Source: JBGTFE01 sp041747435
GTDB lineage: Bacteria > Acidobacteriota > Blastocatellia > Pyrinomonadales > Pyrinomonadaceae
Assembly: GCA_041747435.1 (NCBI GenBank)
Contig: JBGTFE010000055.1
Span: forward strand, 1 to 52,064
DNA length: 52,064 bases
Direction: 5' to 3'
In this document: in pieces, positions 1 to 7,731 of the stretch
Numbering within the stretch: position 1 is the stretch's first letter
How the letters are laid out: the number at the start of each line of letters is the position of its first letter
Made by a program: the position numbers and the translations under genes
Notes under the pieces: model-generated
Told to the model about the DNA's origin: nothing
Databases searched by the model: none
What the model saw: the letters and a program-made list of their open reading frames with translations, nothing else

Positions 1-133
1 CGGCCGAGCAGAATTCACACGCTGCCATGTGTTTGTTTATTTCGCTCGCACGGGGGCGGGTGATATCGCCGTTTTGAAACTCCAACAATTCGTCCGATGC
101 CGGACAATCTTCGTTTTTAGAGAAACCTGTCAT
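1..133 (-). CDS. Partial zinc-finger (zf-HC2, anti-sigma-like) protein, N-terminus only
   Basis: The minus strand reads an open frame from an ATG at 133 off the left edge (44 codons). The peptide has a Cys-Pro pair at residues 10-11, a LLEF..G stretch, then H-M-A-A-C-E-F-C (His35, Cys39, Cys42). That order (C...H...CxxC) is the zinc-binding pattern of anti-sigma factor N-terminal domains (zf-HC2). In-frame ATGs also lie at 148 and 175, and no Shine-Dalgarno sequence decides between them. It is divergent from the sigma-like gene at 660, which would suit a regulator/anti-regulator pair, but the rest of the protein is outside the window, so the function is inferred from the motif alone. Confidence 0.55.
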   Translation of the reverse strand, partial: MTGFSKNEDCPASDELLEFQNGDITRPRASEINKHMAACEFCSA

Positions 134-430
134 TCTTCCACTGAGCATATGTGATGTGCGAAACTCGACGAACATTTCTGCACACACTTATAACCCAAAG
201 CCGTGTGCCCATTTATTCCGTGTTACATCAAAAGTAAATCTGTAATGACCGAATCCTTCCATAACTTTTCCCGAAGAATGCTGAGAAAAGAAGCCAAATT
301 GACCCCAAATCGTCCGCATTATCTCAGTAACATCAATGAACAGAGTAATTACAAATTAGTATTAAACAATGCACAACACAACAAAAAATAGTTGTGCTCA
401 GGGCGAATACTTGCTACTATCTTAAATGTA
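134..430. other. Intergenic region between divergent genes, no gene recognised
   Basis: No coding sequence with a ribosome-binding site or family resemblance was found here. The one structure seen is a 7-bp inverted repeat, GCACAAC at 371-377 and GTTGTGC at 391-397, separated by 13 A-rich bases. It could be an operator for either divergent gene. There is no T-run after it, so it is unlikely to be a terminator. Confidence 0.4.
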
Positions 431-659
431 GGCGGTGAGAGGATCAATCTCACGGGCCCTGCAAACGGGAATGGTACCATGGCTCGGCAGCCGTCCCGCC
501 AAAACTTCTACCCCAAAATACGCAGGCATACCGAAAGGACCCGCAAACGGATGAGCGGCGAGCGCTCAACTGTAAGCCGAACCGTCTTCGACGGGATGTG
601 AGCGGCAAACCCAGGATCGACGGGCAAACGCCGGTAACTGCAGCGGAAGCAACTGACTT
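431..659 (+). promoter_or_regulatory. Structured-looking 5' leader of the sigma-like gene, possible cis-regulatory RNA
   Basis: This stretch is GC-rich and full of short complementary arms, for example GTGAGA (435-440) with TCTCAC (448-453), a CCC/GGG pair flanking TGCAAAC, and GGCT/AGCC further on. The hexamer GCAAAC occurs four times, at 461, 543, 605 and 624, each time next to G- or C-runs. GGGCAAAC-type junctions occur in c-di-GMP (GEMM) riboswitches, which often precede surface-polysaccharide and pilus genes. However, the conserved ACGCAAAG partner is not visible, so no class is assigned. Confidence 0.25.
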
Positions 660-1814
660 ATGAACCAAGTAAAACAGCAGAAGGCAAGGCAGCCCCGCCC
701 GGCAAACCTCAGACAGATCAAGGTTGGTAAATGGAATGACAGCCTAAAGACATCTGACGTCAACCAGATATGGACGGAACTGCACCGCATTGTGTCGTCG
801 CACCCACTCGTCAGGGCGTCAAAGCGGGCCGGGTTTCTCGTCGAAGAGGGCAAGCAGAATGCCTATACCGACCTCACGCAGGAGCTTTTCGTCGCACTGC
901 TGAGTAAAGACAGATTTCAGCACTACATCGACACCGAGATGTCGGACGCTGAGATCGAGGCCGAGATCAGCCAGATCGAGCTGACGAATATGCTCACGGC
1001 CGAATTGCGGAAACGATATCCGGAAAGCTATCGCCTGGCGCGCCGGGTTTCGACACTGATTCAGACAAGCTCGACATTTAAGCGTTTTGATAATCTCGAT
1101 TATCCGGACGCTCACCGCCGTCTGGCTGACCGGCTCTACGGTCTCGCTGACTGGACATATCAGAAAACGCGCCGCGATGTACAGGAAATGGACGAGCGCG
1201 TAAAGGCGGTCGCGTTTTATGGGCGTGATACCCGGATGGTGGGTTGTACTGGCGATGCCCAGATCGTCATTAGCAATCCGGAACTCGAAAAGCTGATCGT
1301 TAGAGTCTTTAAGGCGATCGATTCGCCGGTCGATGTACGCAGTTTGAGGTCCTTTGTCATGTCGCGTCTGCCGATCATGGACATTCACCTGGTACCTGTC
1401 GGTAGCGGGACCGACAGCGATGACGACGACCGGATGCCGTTCGAATTTACGGACACACGCGAAACGCCCGAGGAAGATCTGCTGAGAAACGAGGCCGAAG
1501 CTGCGGCCGTAGGGTATGTGGATGGATTCTTAAAAACTCTCGACAAATCGGTCCGCGGCAAAGCGAAGCAATACGACCGGATGATAAACGTCCTCTGGCA
1601 CTGTTACCTGATCTCAGACAGCGGCACACAGCTCGAGGTGGCCGAAATGCTCGGCGTCTCCGATTCGCTCGTCTCCGACTATCGTAAACGTATCGAGGCA
1701 AATCTGCAGCAGCTTTCATTCAGTGGTGTAGGCGAAGCGAGACAGTTCGAGAAAGCGCTGAAATTGAGGGTTCGTGAACTGATCACGACCGAAAAAGAAC
1801 AGGTCACAGCATAA
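660..1814 (+). CDS. Sigma-factor-like DNA-binding regulator of the glycan locus
   Basis: This is a 384-residue soluble protein without signal peptide or membrane segment. The N-terminal half (residues about 70-150) is helical and includes DLTQELFVALLSK, similar to sigma-70-type proteins. The C-terminal part (about 275-350) contains PEEDLL followed by a helix-turn-helix, TQLEVAEMLGVSDSLVSDYR, resembling sigma region 4. Between them lies an acidic linker with a DSDDDD run (about 252-257). It stands alone behind a long leader and precedes an O-antigen ligase and two glycosyltransferases, so it may control polysaccharide production. A cut-off zinc-finger gene is divergent. Whether it is a true sigma factor or a two-domain activator cannot be decided here. 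Confidence 0.6.
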   Translation: MNQVKQQKARQPRPANLRQIKVGKWNDSLKTSDVNQIWTELHRIVSSHPLVRASKRAGFLVEEGKQNAYTDLTQELFVALLSKDRFQHYIDTEMSDAEIEAEISQIELTNMLTAELRKRYPESYRLARRVSTLIQTSSTFKRFDNLDYPDAHRRLADRLYGLADWTYQKTRRDVQEMDERVKAVAFYGRDTRMVGCTGDAQIVISNPELEKLIVRVFKAIDSPVDVRSLRSFVMSRLPIMDIHLVPVGSGTDSDDDDRMPFEFTDTRETPEEDLLRNEAEAAAVGYVDGFLKTLDKSVRGKAKQYDRMINVLWHCYLISDSGTQLEVAEMLGVSDSLVSDYRKRIEANLQQLSFSGVGEARQFEKALKLRVRELITTEKEQVTA

Positions 1815-1890
1815 TCCGCCCCCCAAGTGGTCCTACACGGAAACGCAAAGAAATACGGAACAACCCCAATGAAGAAAAGAAAACTTCAAT

Positions 1891-3561
1891 TTGGAAGTAC
1901 TCGTTCCGTCCCAGATGCCTATCGAGAGATCAAAATTTAAGGATATCGACTCATTGTCGAATTCGTCGAGATCCGCGGGCCGGAGGCCGGAAGATATTCC
2001 GACGCTTCGGCCTTCAAGCGCTGTCAGGGGCGATACTACGGTCAGAATTGGCCGCGATAGTGACTGGGGGGGGTCGGCTCGCGGTGCGGGTCCGGTAGGC
2101 GATACTGCTGGGCAGGATGCCGGCACCCCGACCTTAAGCGTGGCCAGGGGCGACGCTGACGTCAAAACCGGTAGCGAGACACGCGGCGGTGATCCGGCGG
2201 GCAATACTGCCGGGCCAGATGAGAGCGCTACAGTAACCGGGGACAAAAAGGGCAAAAAAGATAAGTATCGCGAGCTATTGGCGGGCGATCGGTGGCTCGT
2301 TCGCAGTGGGCATTTTTTGACGTATGCGTGCCTCTATTTGTTTTCGATCATGGTGTTTTTTCGTCCCTACGAGATCGTCCCGGGCCTCGGATTTTTGTCG
2401 GGTACGGCGGTGTTCTTCGCCGTTGCAACGCTGGCCATTTACATTCCGAGTCAATTCGTCACCGAGGGAAACCTGACAATGTTCTCGACGGAGGTCAAGG
2501 CGGTGCTAGCTATGACGGCCATCGCGCTGCTCACGATTCCCATAGCTCGCGACCCAGGAATGGCGTGGGAATCATTTAACGATACTTTCATTAAGGCGGT
2601 GGCGATGTTCATCGTGATGGTAAATGTCTTGCGGACACGCAGCCGATTGATGGGCCTGATCTGGTTAAGCCTGGGCATCGGGATTTACCTCTCAATAGCA
2701 GCGCTCGATCTGTACATGCGAGGCCAGTTTACCGTAGAGGATTACCGCGTGGCGGTCGAGGTCGGCGGTATGTTCGGGAACCCGAACGAGATGGCAATGC
2801 ACTTCGTGATGATGACGCCGCTTGCTATCGTGCTCGGCATCGCAACGAGGATCAAACTGTTAAAGCTGATCTATTTTGCGATGGCCTTTCTGTTCGTGGC
2901 CGCAAACATGGTCACGTTCTCCCGCGGCGGTTTTATCGGTCTGCTTGCGTGTTCAGCCGTCCTCGCCTGGAAGCTGGGCCGCAAACACCGGTTAAATGTC
3001 ACGCTCGCTTCAGTCGTCATCGGCGGCATTGCTCTCATCGCGGCTCCGGGCAATTACGGTATCCGAATGCTGTCGATCTTCGTTCCGGGGCTCGACGCCG
3101 TTGGTTCGAGCGATCAACGCCAGGAACTCTTGATACGCTCACTCCTGGTTACGGCCCGCAATCCCTGGGGAATTGGCATTGGTAATTTTCCGATAGTTGG
3201 CATCCGGAACCTGCAATCGCACAATGCTTACACACAAGTTTCCGCTGAACTGGGGATTTTAGGCCTGATTGCATATGTTGTCTTTATGGTCAGCCCGTTT
3301 CGCAAGCTTCGGGCGATCGAGCGGTCGCTTTTCGACCGCGATGACCATAATTGGTTTTATTATCTGTCGATCGGCCTTCAGGCAAGCATCGTCGGTTTTA
3401 TGGTGTCGAGCTTTTTTGCGTCGGTCGCATATAATTGGTTTATCTACTATCTGATAGCCTACGCAGTTGCGTTCCGCAGGATCTACAGCCTGGAGTGCGG
3501 CGTCCCCGATCAGGCAGGACAAACCGCATTTTGGAATCACCAGAGAGTTTTTAGTACATGA
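1891..3561 (+). CDS. O-antigen ligase/polymerase (Wzy_C-type) membrane protein
   Basis: This is a polytopic inner-membrane protein of up to 556 residues. From about residue 145 onward there are roughly ten hydrophobic segments. The conserved GNPNEMA segment, the R..LL....NP.GIGIGNF stretch and the following SHNAYTQ...LGILGL match the Wzy_C (O-antigen ligase) domain. Such enzymes join or polymerise lipid-linked glycans on the periplasmic face. The first 130 residues are Gly/Asp/Arg/Ala-rich, look disordered and contain an imperfect duplication. The start is uncertain: TTG at 1891 gives the longest frame, ATG at 1915 is an alternative, and neither has a strong ribosome-binding site. The stop overlaps the next gene by 4 bases (ATGA), indicating translational coupling. 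Confidence 0.75.
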   Translation: MEVLVPSQMPIERSKFKDIDSLSNSSRSAGRRPEDIPTLRPSSAVRGDTTVRIGRDSDWGGSARGAGPVGDTAGQDAGTPTLSVARGDADVKTGSETRGGDPAGNTAGPDESATVTGDKKGKKDKYRELLAGDRWLVRSGHFLTYACLYLFSIMVFFRPYEIVPGLGFLSGTAVFFAVATLAIYIPSQFVTEGNLTMFSTEVKAVLAMTAIALLTIPIARDPGMAWESFNDTFIKAVAMFIVMVNVLRTRSRLMGLIWLSLGIGIYLSIAALDLYMRGQFTVEDYRVAVEVGGMFGNPNEMAMHFVMMTPLAIVLGIATRIKLLKLIYFAMAFLFVAANMVTFSRGGFIGLLACSAVLAWKLGRKHRLNVTLASVVIGGIALIAAPGNYGIRMLSIFVPGLDAVGSSDQRQELLIRSLLVTARNPWGIGIGNFPIVGIRNLQSHNAYTQVSAELGILGLIAYVVFMVSPFRKLRAIERSLFDRDDHNWFYYLSIGLQASIVGFMVSSFFASVAYNWFIYYLIAYAVAFRRIYSLECGVPDQAGQTAFWNHQRVFST

Positions 3562-4718
3562 TTTTTTCCGTCGAACAATTCTTATTCTGGATGTGCGTCT
3601 CGCTGCTGGGTTACGTATATGCAGGCTATCCGCTGCTAGTATATCTGGCGAGCGTTTTGTTTCCACGCGAGGTAAAGTTCGTGGACATTGAGCCGACGGT
3701 GACCGTACTGATCACGGCATTCAATGAAGAAAAAGCAATCCGCGATAAGATCGACAACACGCTGCGGATCGAGTATCCCAAAGACAAGATCGAGATTCTG
3801 GTTGCGTCCGACGGTTCAACGGACCGGACTGATCAGATCGTAAACCAGTTTGCGGACCGCGACGTCAAGCTGTTCAGAGTGGAAGGCAGGGTTGGAAAAA
3901 CCGCGACGCAGAATGCGGCGGTCGAGCAGGCAACTGGTGAAATAATCCTTTTTTCCGACGCGACCACCGCGTATCGTCCGGATGTTTTTCGTAAACTGCT
4001 TCCGTATTTTGGTGATGAGACGGTCGGATGCGTTGCCGGACGCCTGGTTTATGTCGATGACGAAAGTACAAATGTAGGGAAAGGCGCACAAAGCTACTGG
4101 GGATACGAAACTTTTATAAAGATCGCCGAGAGCGGGACGTGTTCTCTGATCGGAGCATCGGGCTGTCTCTACGCCGTGCGAAAGTCGGCCTACGAACCCC
4201 TATATCCTGAAGCGTGTTCCGACTTTTTGATCTGCACAAGCATTTACCGCAAGGGCCTGCGCAGTGTATTCGCTCCGGAGGCGATATGCACTGAAGAAAC
4301 TAACCGGGACGCTCGACACGAGCTAAAAATGCGTGTTCGCGTGATCTCTCAAACCTTTACCGATCTCTGGCGTAACCGCGATATGCTTAATCCATTCAAG
4401 AGCGGATTTTTTGCGGTCGAGCTAATCTCTCACAAATTGATGCGTTACGCTGTACCGCTGATTTTGTTTGTAGCCTTTTTAGCAAGCATAGCGCTTGCGG
4501 GCCAATCCCTGTTTTACCTTGCTGTTCTAGCAGGGCAGACCGCATTTTATATGCTTGCGGTGGCTGGCTGGATACTCGAACGCCTCGGGAGGCGCGTTAG
4601 TTTGCTCGCGATGCCGCTCTATTTTGTGCTTGCCAATCTCGCTTCCGTACTCGCTTTCTACAAATTCCTGCGGGGCGAGACTTACACTCGATGGGAACCG
4701 ATCCGGGAGGCCCCCTGA
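3558..4718 (+). CDS. Membrane-bound family 2 glycosyltransferase
   Basis: This is a 386-residue processive-type GT2 enzyme. It has one N-terminal membrane helix (about 8-30), a GT-A domain with TVTVLITAFNEE, ASDGSTDRT (first Asp motif) and LFSDATT (DxD-like), and three C-terminal membrane helices (about 295-375). It probably adds a sugar from a nucleotide donor to a lipid-linked acceptor at the cytoplasmic face. It starts at an ATG overlapping the ligase stop (ATGA), so the two are co-translated. The donor sugar cannot be told from sequence. Confidence 0.8.
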   Translation: MIFSVEQFLFWMCVSLLGYVYAGYPLLVYLASVLFPREVKFVDIEPTVTVLITAFNEEKAIRDKIDNTLRIEYPKDKIEILVASDGSTDRTDQIVNQFADRDVKLFRVEGRVGKTATQNAAVEQATGEIILFSDATTAYRPDVFRKLLPYFGDETVGCVAGRLVYVDDESTNVGKGAQSYWGYETFIKIAESGTCSLIGASGCLYAVRKSAYEPLYPEACSDFLICTSIYRKGLRSVFAPEAICTEETNRDARHELKMRVRVISQTFTDLWRNRDMLNPFKSGFFAVELISHKLMRYAVPLILFVAFLASIALAGQSLFYLAVLAGQTAFYMLAVAGWILERLGRRVSLLAMPLYFVLANLASVLAFYKFLRGETYTRWEPIREAP

Positions 4719-4726
4719 AATTCTTT

Positions 4727-5734
4727 ATGTCCGAAGAAAATCCACAGCCCAGACAGATCCGCAAACGGGTTGGTCGAAACGTTTTCGACCGCCCGCCGCG
4801 AATTTCAGTTGTCATTACAGTATATGATCGGGCGCGATACGCTGCGGAAACTGTCGATTCCGCCATAAGGCAAAAGTACCGCGAACACGAGATCATCGTC
4901 GTCAATGACGGTTCGAAAGACAGCCATCAACTCGAGGTCGACCTGAAAATGGTATTCTCGGATATCGTTTACATTCGGCAACGCCACGCGGGCGACGGTG
5001 CGGCACGCAACACAGGCATCGAGCATGCGCGCGGCGACATGGTGGCTTTTTTGAATGCTGGCGATCTGTGGCGTCCCGAATTCCTGGCTTCGCAGTACGT
5101 TTTCTTAGAACGTCACAACTACGACCTAGTCTATTGCGATGGCTCACTGTTTGGCATGCATTCACCCTATCGACAGACGTTTAGTGAGAAATATCCGTCT
5201 GTTGGTGAAGCAAATTTCGCGGGCCTGGTAAATCGCCGCTGCAATGTCCTTACCTCGGGCGTCGTCGCAAGAAAAAAGGCAATCGTCGATGCCGGTCTGT
5301 TCGAGACCGAATTGGTCGCCAAACCTACATTTCCGCTTTGGCTCAGAATGGCAAAGGCCGGTGCAAGAATCGGATTTCAGAAAGAGCAACTGGTGAAATT
5401 AAGGCAATACGCCGACGATTCACCACGAGATTTGCTGGCGCGGGTCGAGAGCGAAAAGTCCATGTACGAGCGCCTCGCGCAATCTATCGATTTGTCCAGT
5501 AGCGAGTTGCAAACCGTTCAACGCCGTATTGCCGATCTCGAAACCCGAATTGCCGTCGAACAGGGCAATTCTTTCCTAAAGAGCGGCGATTACAGCGAGG
5601 CCGTCACCGCCTTTCGCGTTGCCAACCGTCACCGGCCATCTTTAAAACTCACCGCTATGACATGGCTAACACGTCTAGCGCCCAGAACAGCCCTCCGGTT
5701 CAGCCAAATTGCGGATCCGACCAACCTGCGATAA
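4727..5734 (+). CDS. Family 2 glycosyltransferase with helical C-terminus and degenerate DxD
   Basis: This is a soluble GT2 protein of 335 residues from the ATG at 4727; an in-frame ATG at 4691 would overlap the previous gene. The fold start is clear (RISVVITVYDRARYAAETVDSA), with IIVVNDGSKD following. The metal-binding DxD, usually in a FLDSDDLW context, reads FLNAGDLW here, so only one acidic residue remains. The C-terminus (about 250-335) is helical with a FLKSGDYSEAVTAFRVA segment resembling a TPR. It is the last gene of the glycan operon and ends 18 bases from the convergent ImmA-type gene. It may use a divergent metal site or be a non-catalytic paralogue. Confidence 0.7.
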   Translation: MSEENPQPRQIRKRVGRNVFDRPPRISVVITVYDRARYAAETVDSAIRQKYREHEIIVVNDGSKDSHQLEVDLKMVFSDIVYIRQRHAGDGAARNTGIEHARGDMVAFLNAGDLWRPEFLASQYVFLERHNYDLVYCDGSLFGMHSPYRQTFSEKYPSVGEANFAGLVNRRCNVLTSGVVARKKAIVDAGLFETELVAKPTFPLWLRMAKAGARIGFQKEQLVKLRQYADDSPRDLLARVESEKSMYERLAQSIDLSSSELQTVQRRIADLETRIAVEQGNSFLKSGDYSEAVTAFRVANRHRPSLKLTAMTWLTRLAPRTALRFSQIADPTNLR

Positions 5735-5751
5735 CTGCTGCGGCCAGAAGT

Positions 5752-6198
5752 TCATATCCCGTATAGCCGGAAGATTTCAACCCGCTGTGCGACCATATCG
5801 ACGGGAAAGCCGTCCTCGATCAATTCTTCGACGGCCAGGCTTTTGATCGAGGCGGTGGGAATAATTGCGCAGAGCGAGAATACATCAGCCTCGATCTCCT
5901 GACGTGTGCGACGGCCGACGCCATGAAAATTTGCCGTCGCTCCGGATTCAGGAGCGTGAAAGAGAAAGTGACCAAGTTCGTGAAATAGAACCGCCAGCTT
6001 CTGCGCTTTTTCGAGTTTGCTGTCCACCGCGATGTAGTCGCGGCCCATCAGACGGTAATAAAAGCCCCCGACCGCAAGCGGCATCTCCTGAACACTGATC
6101 CTAAATCGCTTGCAGATCTTGTAAAAATCCGCCTCGGTAAGCGAACGCTCGGGCCAGCCAATGTTTAGTTTTGTAATTTTGTCGATGAGAAACTGCAT
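5752..6198 (-). CDS. ImmA/IrrE-family metallopeptidase
   Basis: This is a 148-residue protein from the ATG at 6198; a longer frame to 6237 would run through a palindrome and is less likely. It carries LAVLFHELGHFLFH, the HExxH-type zinc site of ImmA/IrrE proteases (H-E-L-G-H), and a downstream RRTRQEIEADVFSLCAIIP segment supplying the third ligand (Glu). Family members cleave a partner helix-turn-helix repressor, classically in phages, integrative elements and stress responses. Here the gene lies directly downstream of such a repressor on the same strand, so the repressor is the likely substrate. Confidence 0.85.
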   Translation of the reverse strand: MQFLIDKITKLNIGWPERSLTEADFYKICKRFRISVQEMPLAVGGFYYRLMGRDYIAVDSKLEKAQKLAVLFHELGHFLFHAPESGATANFHGVGRRTRQEIEADVFSLCAIIPTASIKSLAVEELIEDGFPVDMVAQRVEIFRLYGI

Positions 6199-6209
6199 TG
6201 TGGAAGAAC

Positions 6210-6241
6210 GTGTATAATCACTGACACAGTGTATCATACAC
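6210..6241 (-). promoter_or_regulatory. Nested palindrome between repressor and protease genes, candidate operator
   Basis: Two nested inverted repeats share a centre near 6225: inner CACTG/CAGTG (6219-6223 and 6227-6231) and outer GTGTAT/ATACAC (6210-6215 and 6236-6241). It lies in the 48-bp gap just upstream of the ImmA-type start codon. No T-run follows on either strand, so an operator is more likely than a terminator. A related GTGTA...TACAC dyad occurs upstream of the repressor at 6889-6915. Confidence 0.5.
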
Positions 6242-6246
6242 AGGTT

Positions 6247-6780
6247 TCATTTACCTAGCGTCTTGTCCACCGCACGTTTTGCATCGCGCACAGCCGCTAT
6301 TTTTTGGTCAGTCGAGAAAGCTTCCCAGCCGTTAAAGAAGATGATGCCGTAATCGGAAGGAGATTCGCGGCCCTCGAACCGGAACCACTCCGCCATTACG
6401 CTCTGCGGATCGCCGAGCTGTGCTACGGCAGATTCAAGATCGAAATCAACGGGAGCGTCCACGGTGCCGAGTTCCCTCACGCCAGTAAAACCGAGTGCTG
6501 CGAGCCGATCATCAATGATCGCCGCGATCCGCTCCTCAATAAACCGCCCGATACCGATCGGCGGCAGCTGTCCTGCGTATTTATCGCCACGACCGGCCAG
6601 CAGCCAATTTAGCGATACATTCGTTTCGTTTGCAATTTTTACGAGGACATCCGCTGCGGGCAGGCGGCCCAGATAATAGTTACGCACCGTCGCATGCGGT
6701 ATGCCCAGTCGTCTTGCTACATCAGCCATCGACGCATAATCAAACGCTTCGTTTAATCTTCTTATAAAATCCTGATTCAT
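6247..6780 (-). CDS. Helix-turn-helix repressor (CI-like), partner of the ImmA-type protease
   Basis: This is a 177-residue protein with an N-terminal XRE-type helix-turn-helix (about residues 5-60): MADVARRLGIPHATVRNYYLGRLP, then KIANETNVSLNWLLAGRG, typical of phage-type repressors. The rest is acidic to neutral and ends in a helical stretch (STDQKIAAVRDAKRAVDKTL). There is no LexA-like self-cleavage domain, which fits control by the separate protease downstream. A promoter with a perfect 6-bp-arm operator lies upstream, suggesting autoregulation. The target genes are unknown; the adjacent tRNA and methyltransferase remnant hint at an old mobile element. Confidence 0.8.
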   Translation of the reverse strand: MNQDFIRRLNEAFDYASMADVARRLGIPHATVRNYYLGRLPAADVLVKIANETNVSLNWLLAGRGDKYAGQLPPIGIGRFIEERIAAIIDDRLAALGFTGVRELGTVDAPVDFDLESAVAQLGDPQSVMAEWFRFEGRESPSDYGIIFFNGWEAFSTDQKIAAVRDAKRAVDKTLGK

Positions 6781-6820
6781 ACCAACATACCTACAACAGC
6801 CGTTTCTGCACGCACATCAA

Positions 6821-6865
6821 ATGTTACTACGACAGATGCGTCAGTTCAAGCGTAAATAAACGCTT
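6821..6865 (-). promoter_or_regulatory. Repressor promoter with overlapping operator
   Basis: On the minus strand, TTGAAC (6849-6844) and TAACAT (6826-6821) are separated by 17 bases and lie 40 bases before the repressor ATG. The perfect dyad AAGCGTaaataaACGCTT (6848-6865) overlaps the -35 end. This arrangement is typical of a repressor binding its own promoter. The stretch from 6866 to 7039 holds only the GTGTA/TACAC dyad at 6889-6915 and nothing else recognised. Confidence 0.5.
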
Positions 6866-7039
6866 CGACGCTCGAATGCTCTTCTGCAGTGTATCCAGTC
6901 TTGGGCGATGTACACTCCACACATCTTGGCTTGAGATATCCACCTGGTGCCTTTAAGAATAGTACGAGGATAGGCCAAGGCCGATGCCTGCTAGAGTTAC
7001 GAGCACCGGCCCTAATCACCTTCCGTTAATTCTCAAAGC

Positions 7040-7068
7040 TTGACACACGCCAAGCGGGGACGTATATT
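7040..7068 (+). promoter_or_regulatory. Sigma-70-type promoter of the tRNA gene
   Basis: TTGACA (7040-7045) and TATATT (7063-7068) have the ideal 17-base spacing. The tRNA begins 91 bases downstream with no other gene between, so this is the likely tRNA promoter, with a 5' leader of about 85 nt to be removed during maturation. Confidence 0.6.
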
Positions 7069-7159
7069 CAGAATTTCGGCTTCTGCCGTAAAACGGGCTT
7101 GGAAAGCACAGAAAAATGCCGCCTCCCCCGGCATTCGAGCAAGCCGCCCCGACAAATTT

Positions 7160-7235
7160 GCCGCCCTAGCTCAGTTGGTAGAGCATTCGATTCGTAATCG
7201 AAAGGTCGTCGGTTCGACTCCGATGGGCGGCTCCA
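7160..7235 (+). tRNA. tRNA-Thr(CGT)
   Basis: This is a complete 76-nt cloverleaf. The acceptor GCCGCCC pairs with GGGCGGC, followed by discriminator T and an encoded CCA. The D-arm is GCTC-AGTTGGTA-GAGC. The anticodon stem TTCGA/TCGAA encloses loop TTCGTAA with anticodon CGT, which reads ACG (threonine). The T-arm is GTCGG-TTCGACT-CCGAT. It lies between the repressor/protease pair and a methyltransferase remnant. tRNA 3' ends are common integration sites. Confidence 0.95.
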
Positions 7236-7397
7236 TTATTTACAGCAACTTACAACTACCGGGCCTATCGCGAACTCTACGACGAAAATCTCGTCCGAAA
7301 GTAATACTTCAAAAAATGCGTATTTACGGGCTGACTGTCACGGTCGCGGCGTCTGAGAACTGTCCGTAATCTTCGTTCTTCTTTCGGAGTTTTACGC

Positions 7398-7439
7398 TCT
7401 TCCGCCACGGTGATTTACTCTTCCATCACGGTGATTTGT
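7398..7439. repeat. Two tandem 21-bp repeats
   Basis: Units 7398-7418 and 7419-7439 begin TCTTCC and share CACGGTGATTT; they differ at four positions, and a TCTTC start of a third unit follows. The period of 21 (seven codons) and the minus-strand reading ITVxEE suggest a decayed coding tail, possibly of the neighbouring methyltransferase. Confidence 0.5.
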
Positions 7440-7455
7440 TCTTCAAAAATGGATT

Positions 7456-7578
7456 TTATATCTGGTTGTAGTTGCGTTTGGAATTGAACGGCGGATCAAT
7501 ATAGCAAAGATCAACCGTCTCGTCACGGATAAACTTCCGCATTACATCAAGATTGTCGCCGTAAAAGAGTTTATTCAT
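7456..7578 (-). pseudogene. N-terminal fragment of a DNA (adenine) methyltransferase
   Basis: Forty codons from the ATG at 7578 read MNKLFYGDNLDVMRKFI, then VDLCYIDPPFNSKRNYN, then stop. GDNLDVM is a typical start of type II/III N6-adenine methyltransferases, and DPPF is their catalytic motif IV. Whole enzymes of this kind have several hundred residues, so the target-recognition region and motif I are gone. No restriction partner is seen. This is a relic of a restriction-modification or mobile-element gene next to the tRNA. Confidence 0.7.
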
Positions 7579-7701
7579 GGAAATTCTCACTGGAAATGTA
7601 GCACTAACGGCGTTGCATTGGCAAGAAAACTCCGGTCGCCAACGCTCCCGGTTCTGACTGTTTACAAAAGCCCCCGACGGCTCTCGTTGGGAAAAAATAT
7701 A

Positions 7702-7731
7702 TTGACGCCGTTGTTTGATAGAAGCTAAAAT
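7702..7731 (+). promoter_or_regulatory. Probable promoter of the PilT-like gene
   Basis: TTGACG (7702-7707) and TAAAAT (7726-7731) are 18 bases apart and lie 79 bases upstream of the chosen ATG at 7811. No better candidate is visible in the gap. Confidence 0.4.

Noticed and set aside
203..601. Two short plus-strand open frames
   Set aside because: No ribosome-binding sites or family resemblance; the second lies in the GCAAAC leader, which looks like RNA structure.
7040..7369. Open frame across the tRNA gene
   Set aside because: It reads through a complete tRNA-Thr cloverleaf and its promoter.
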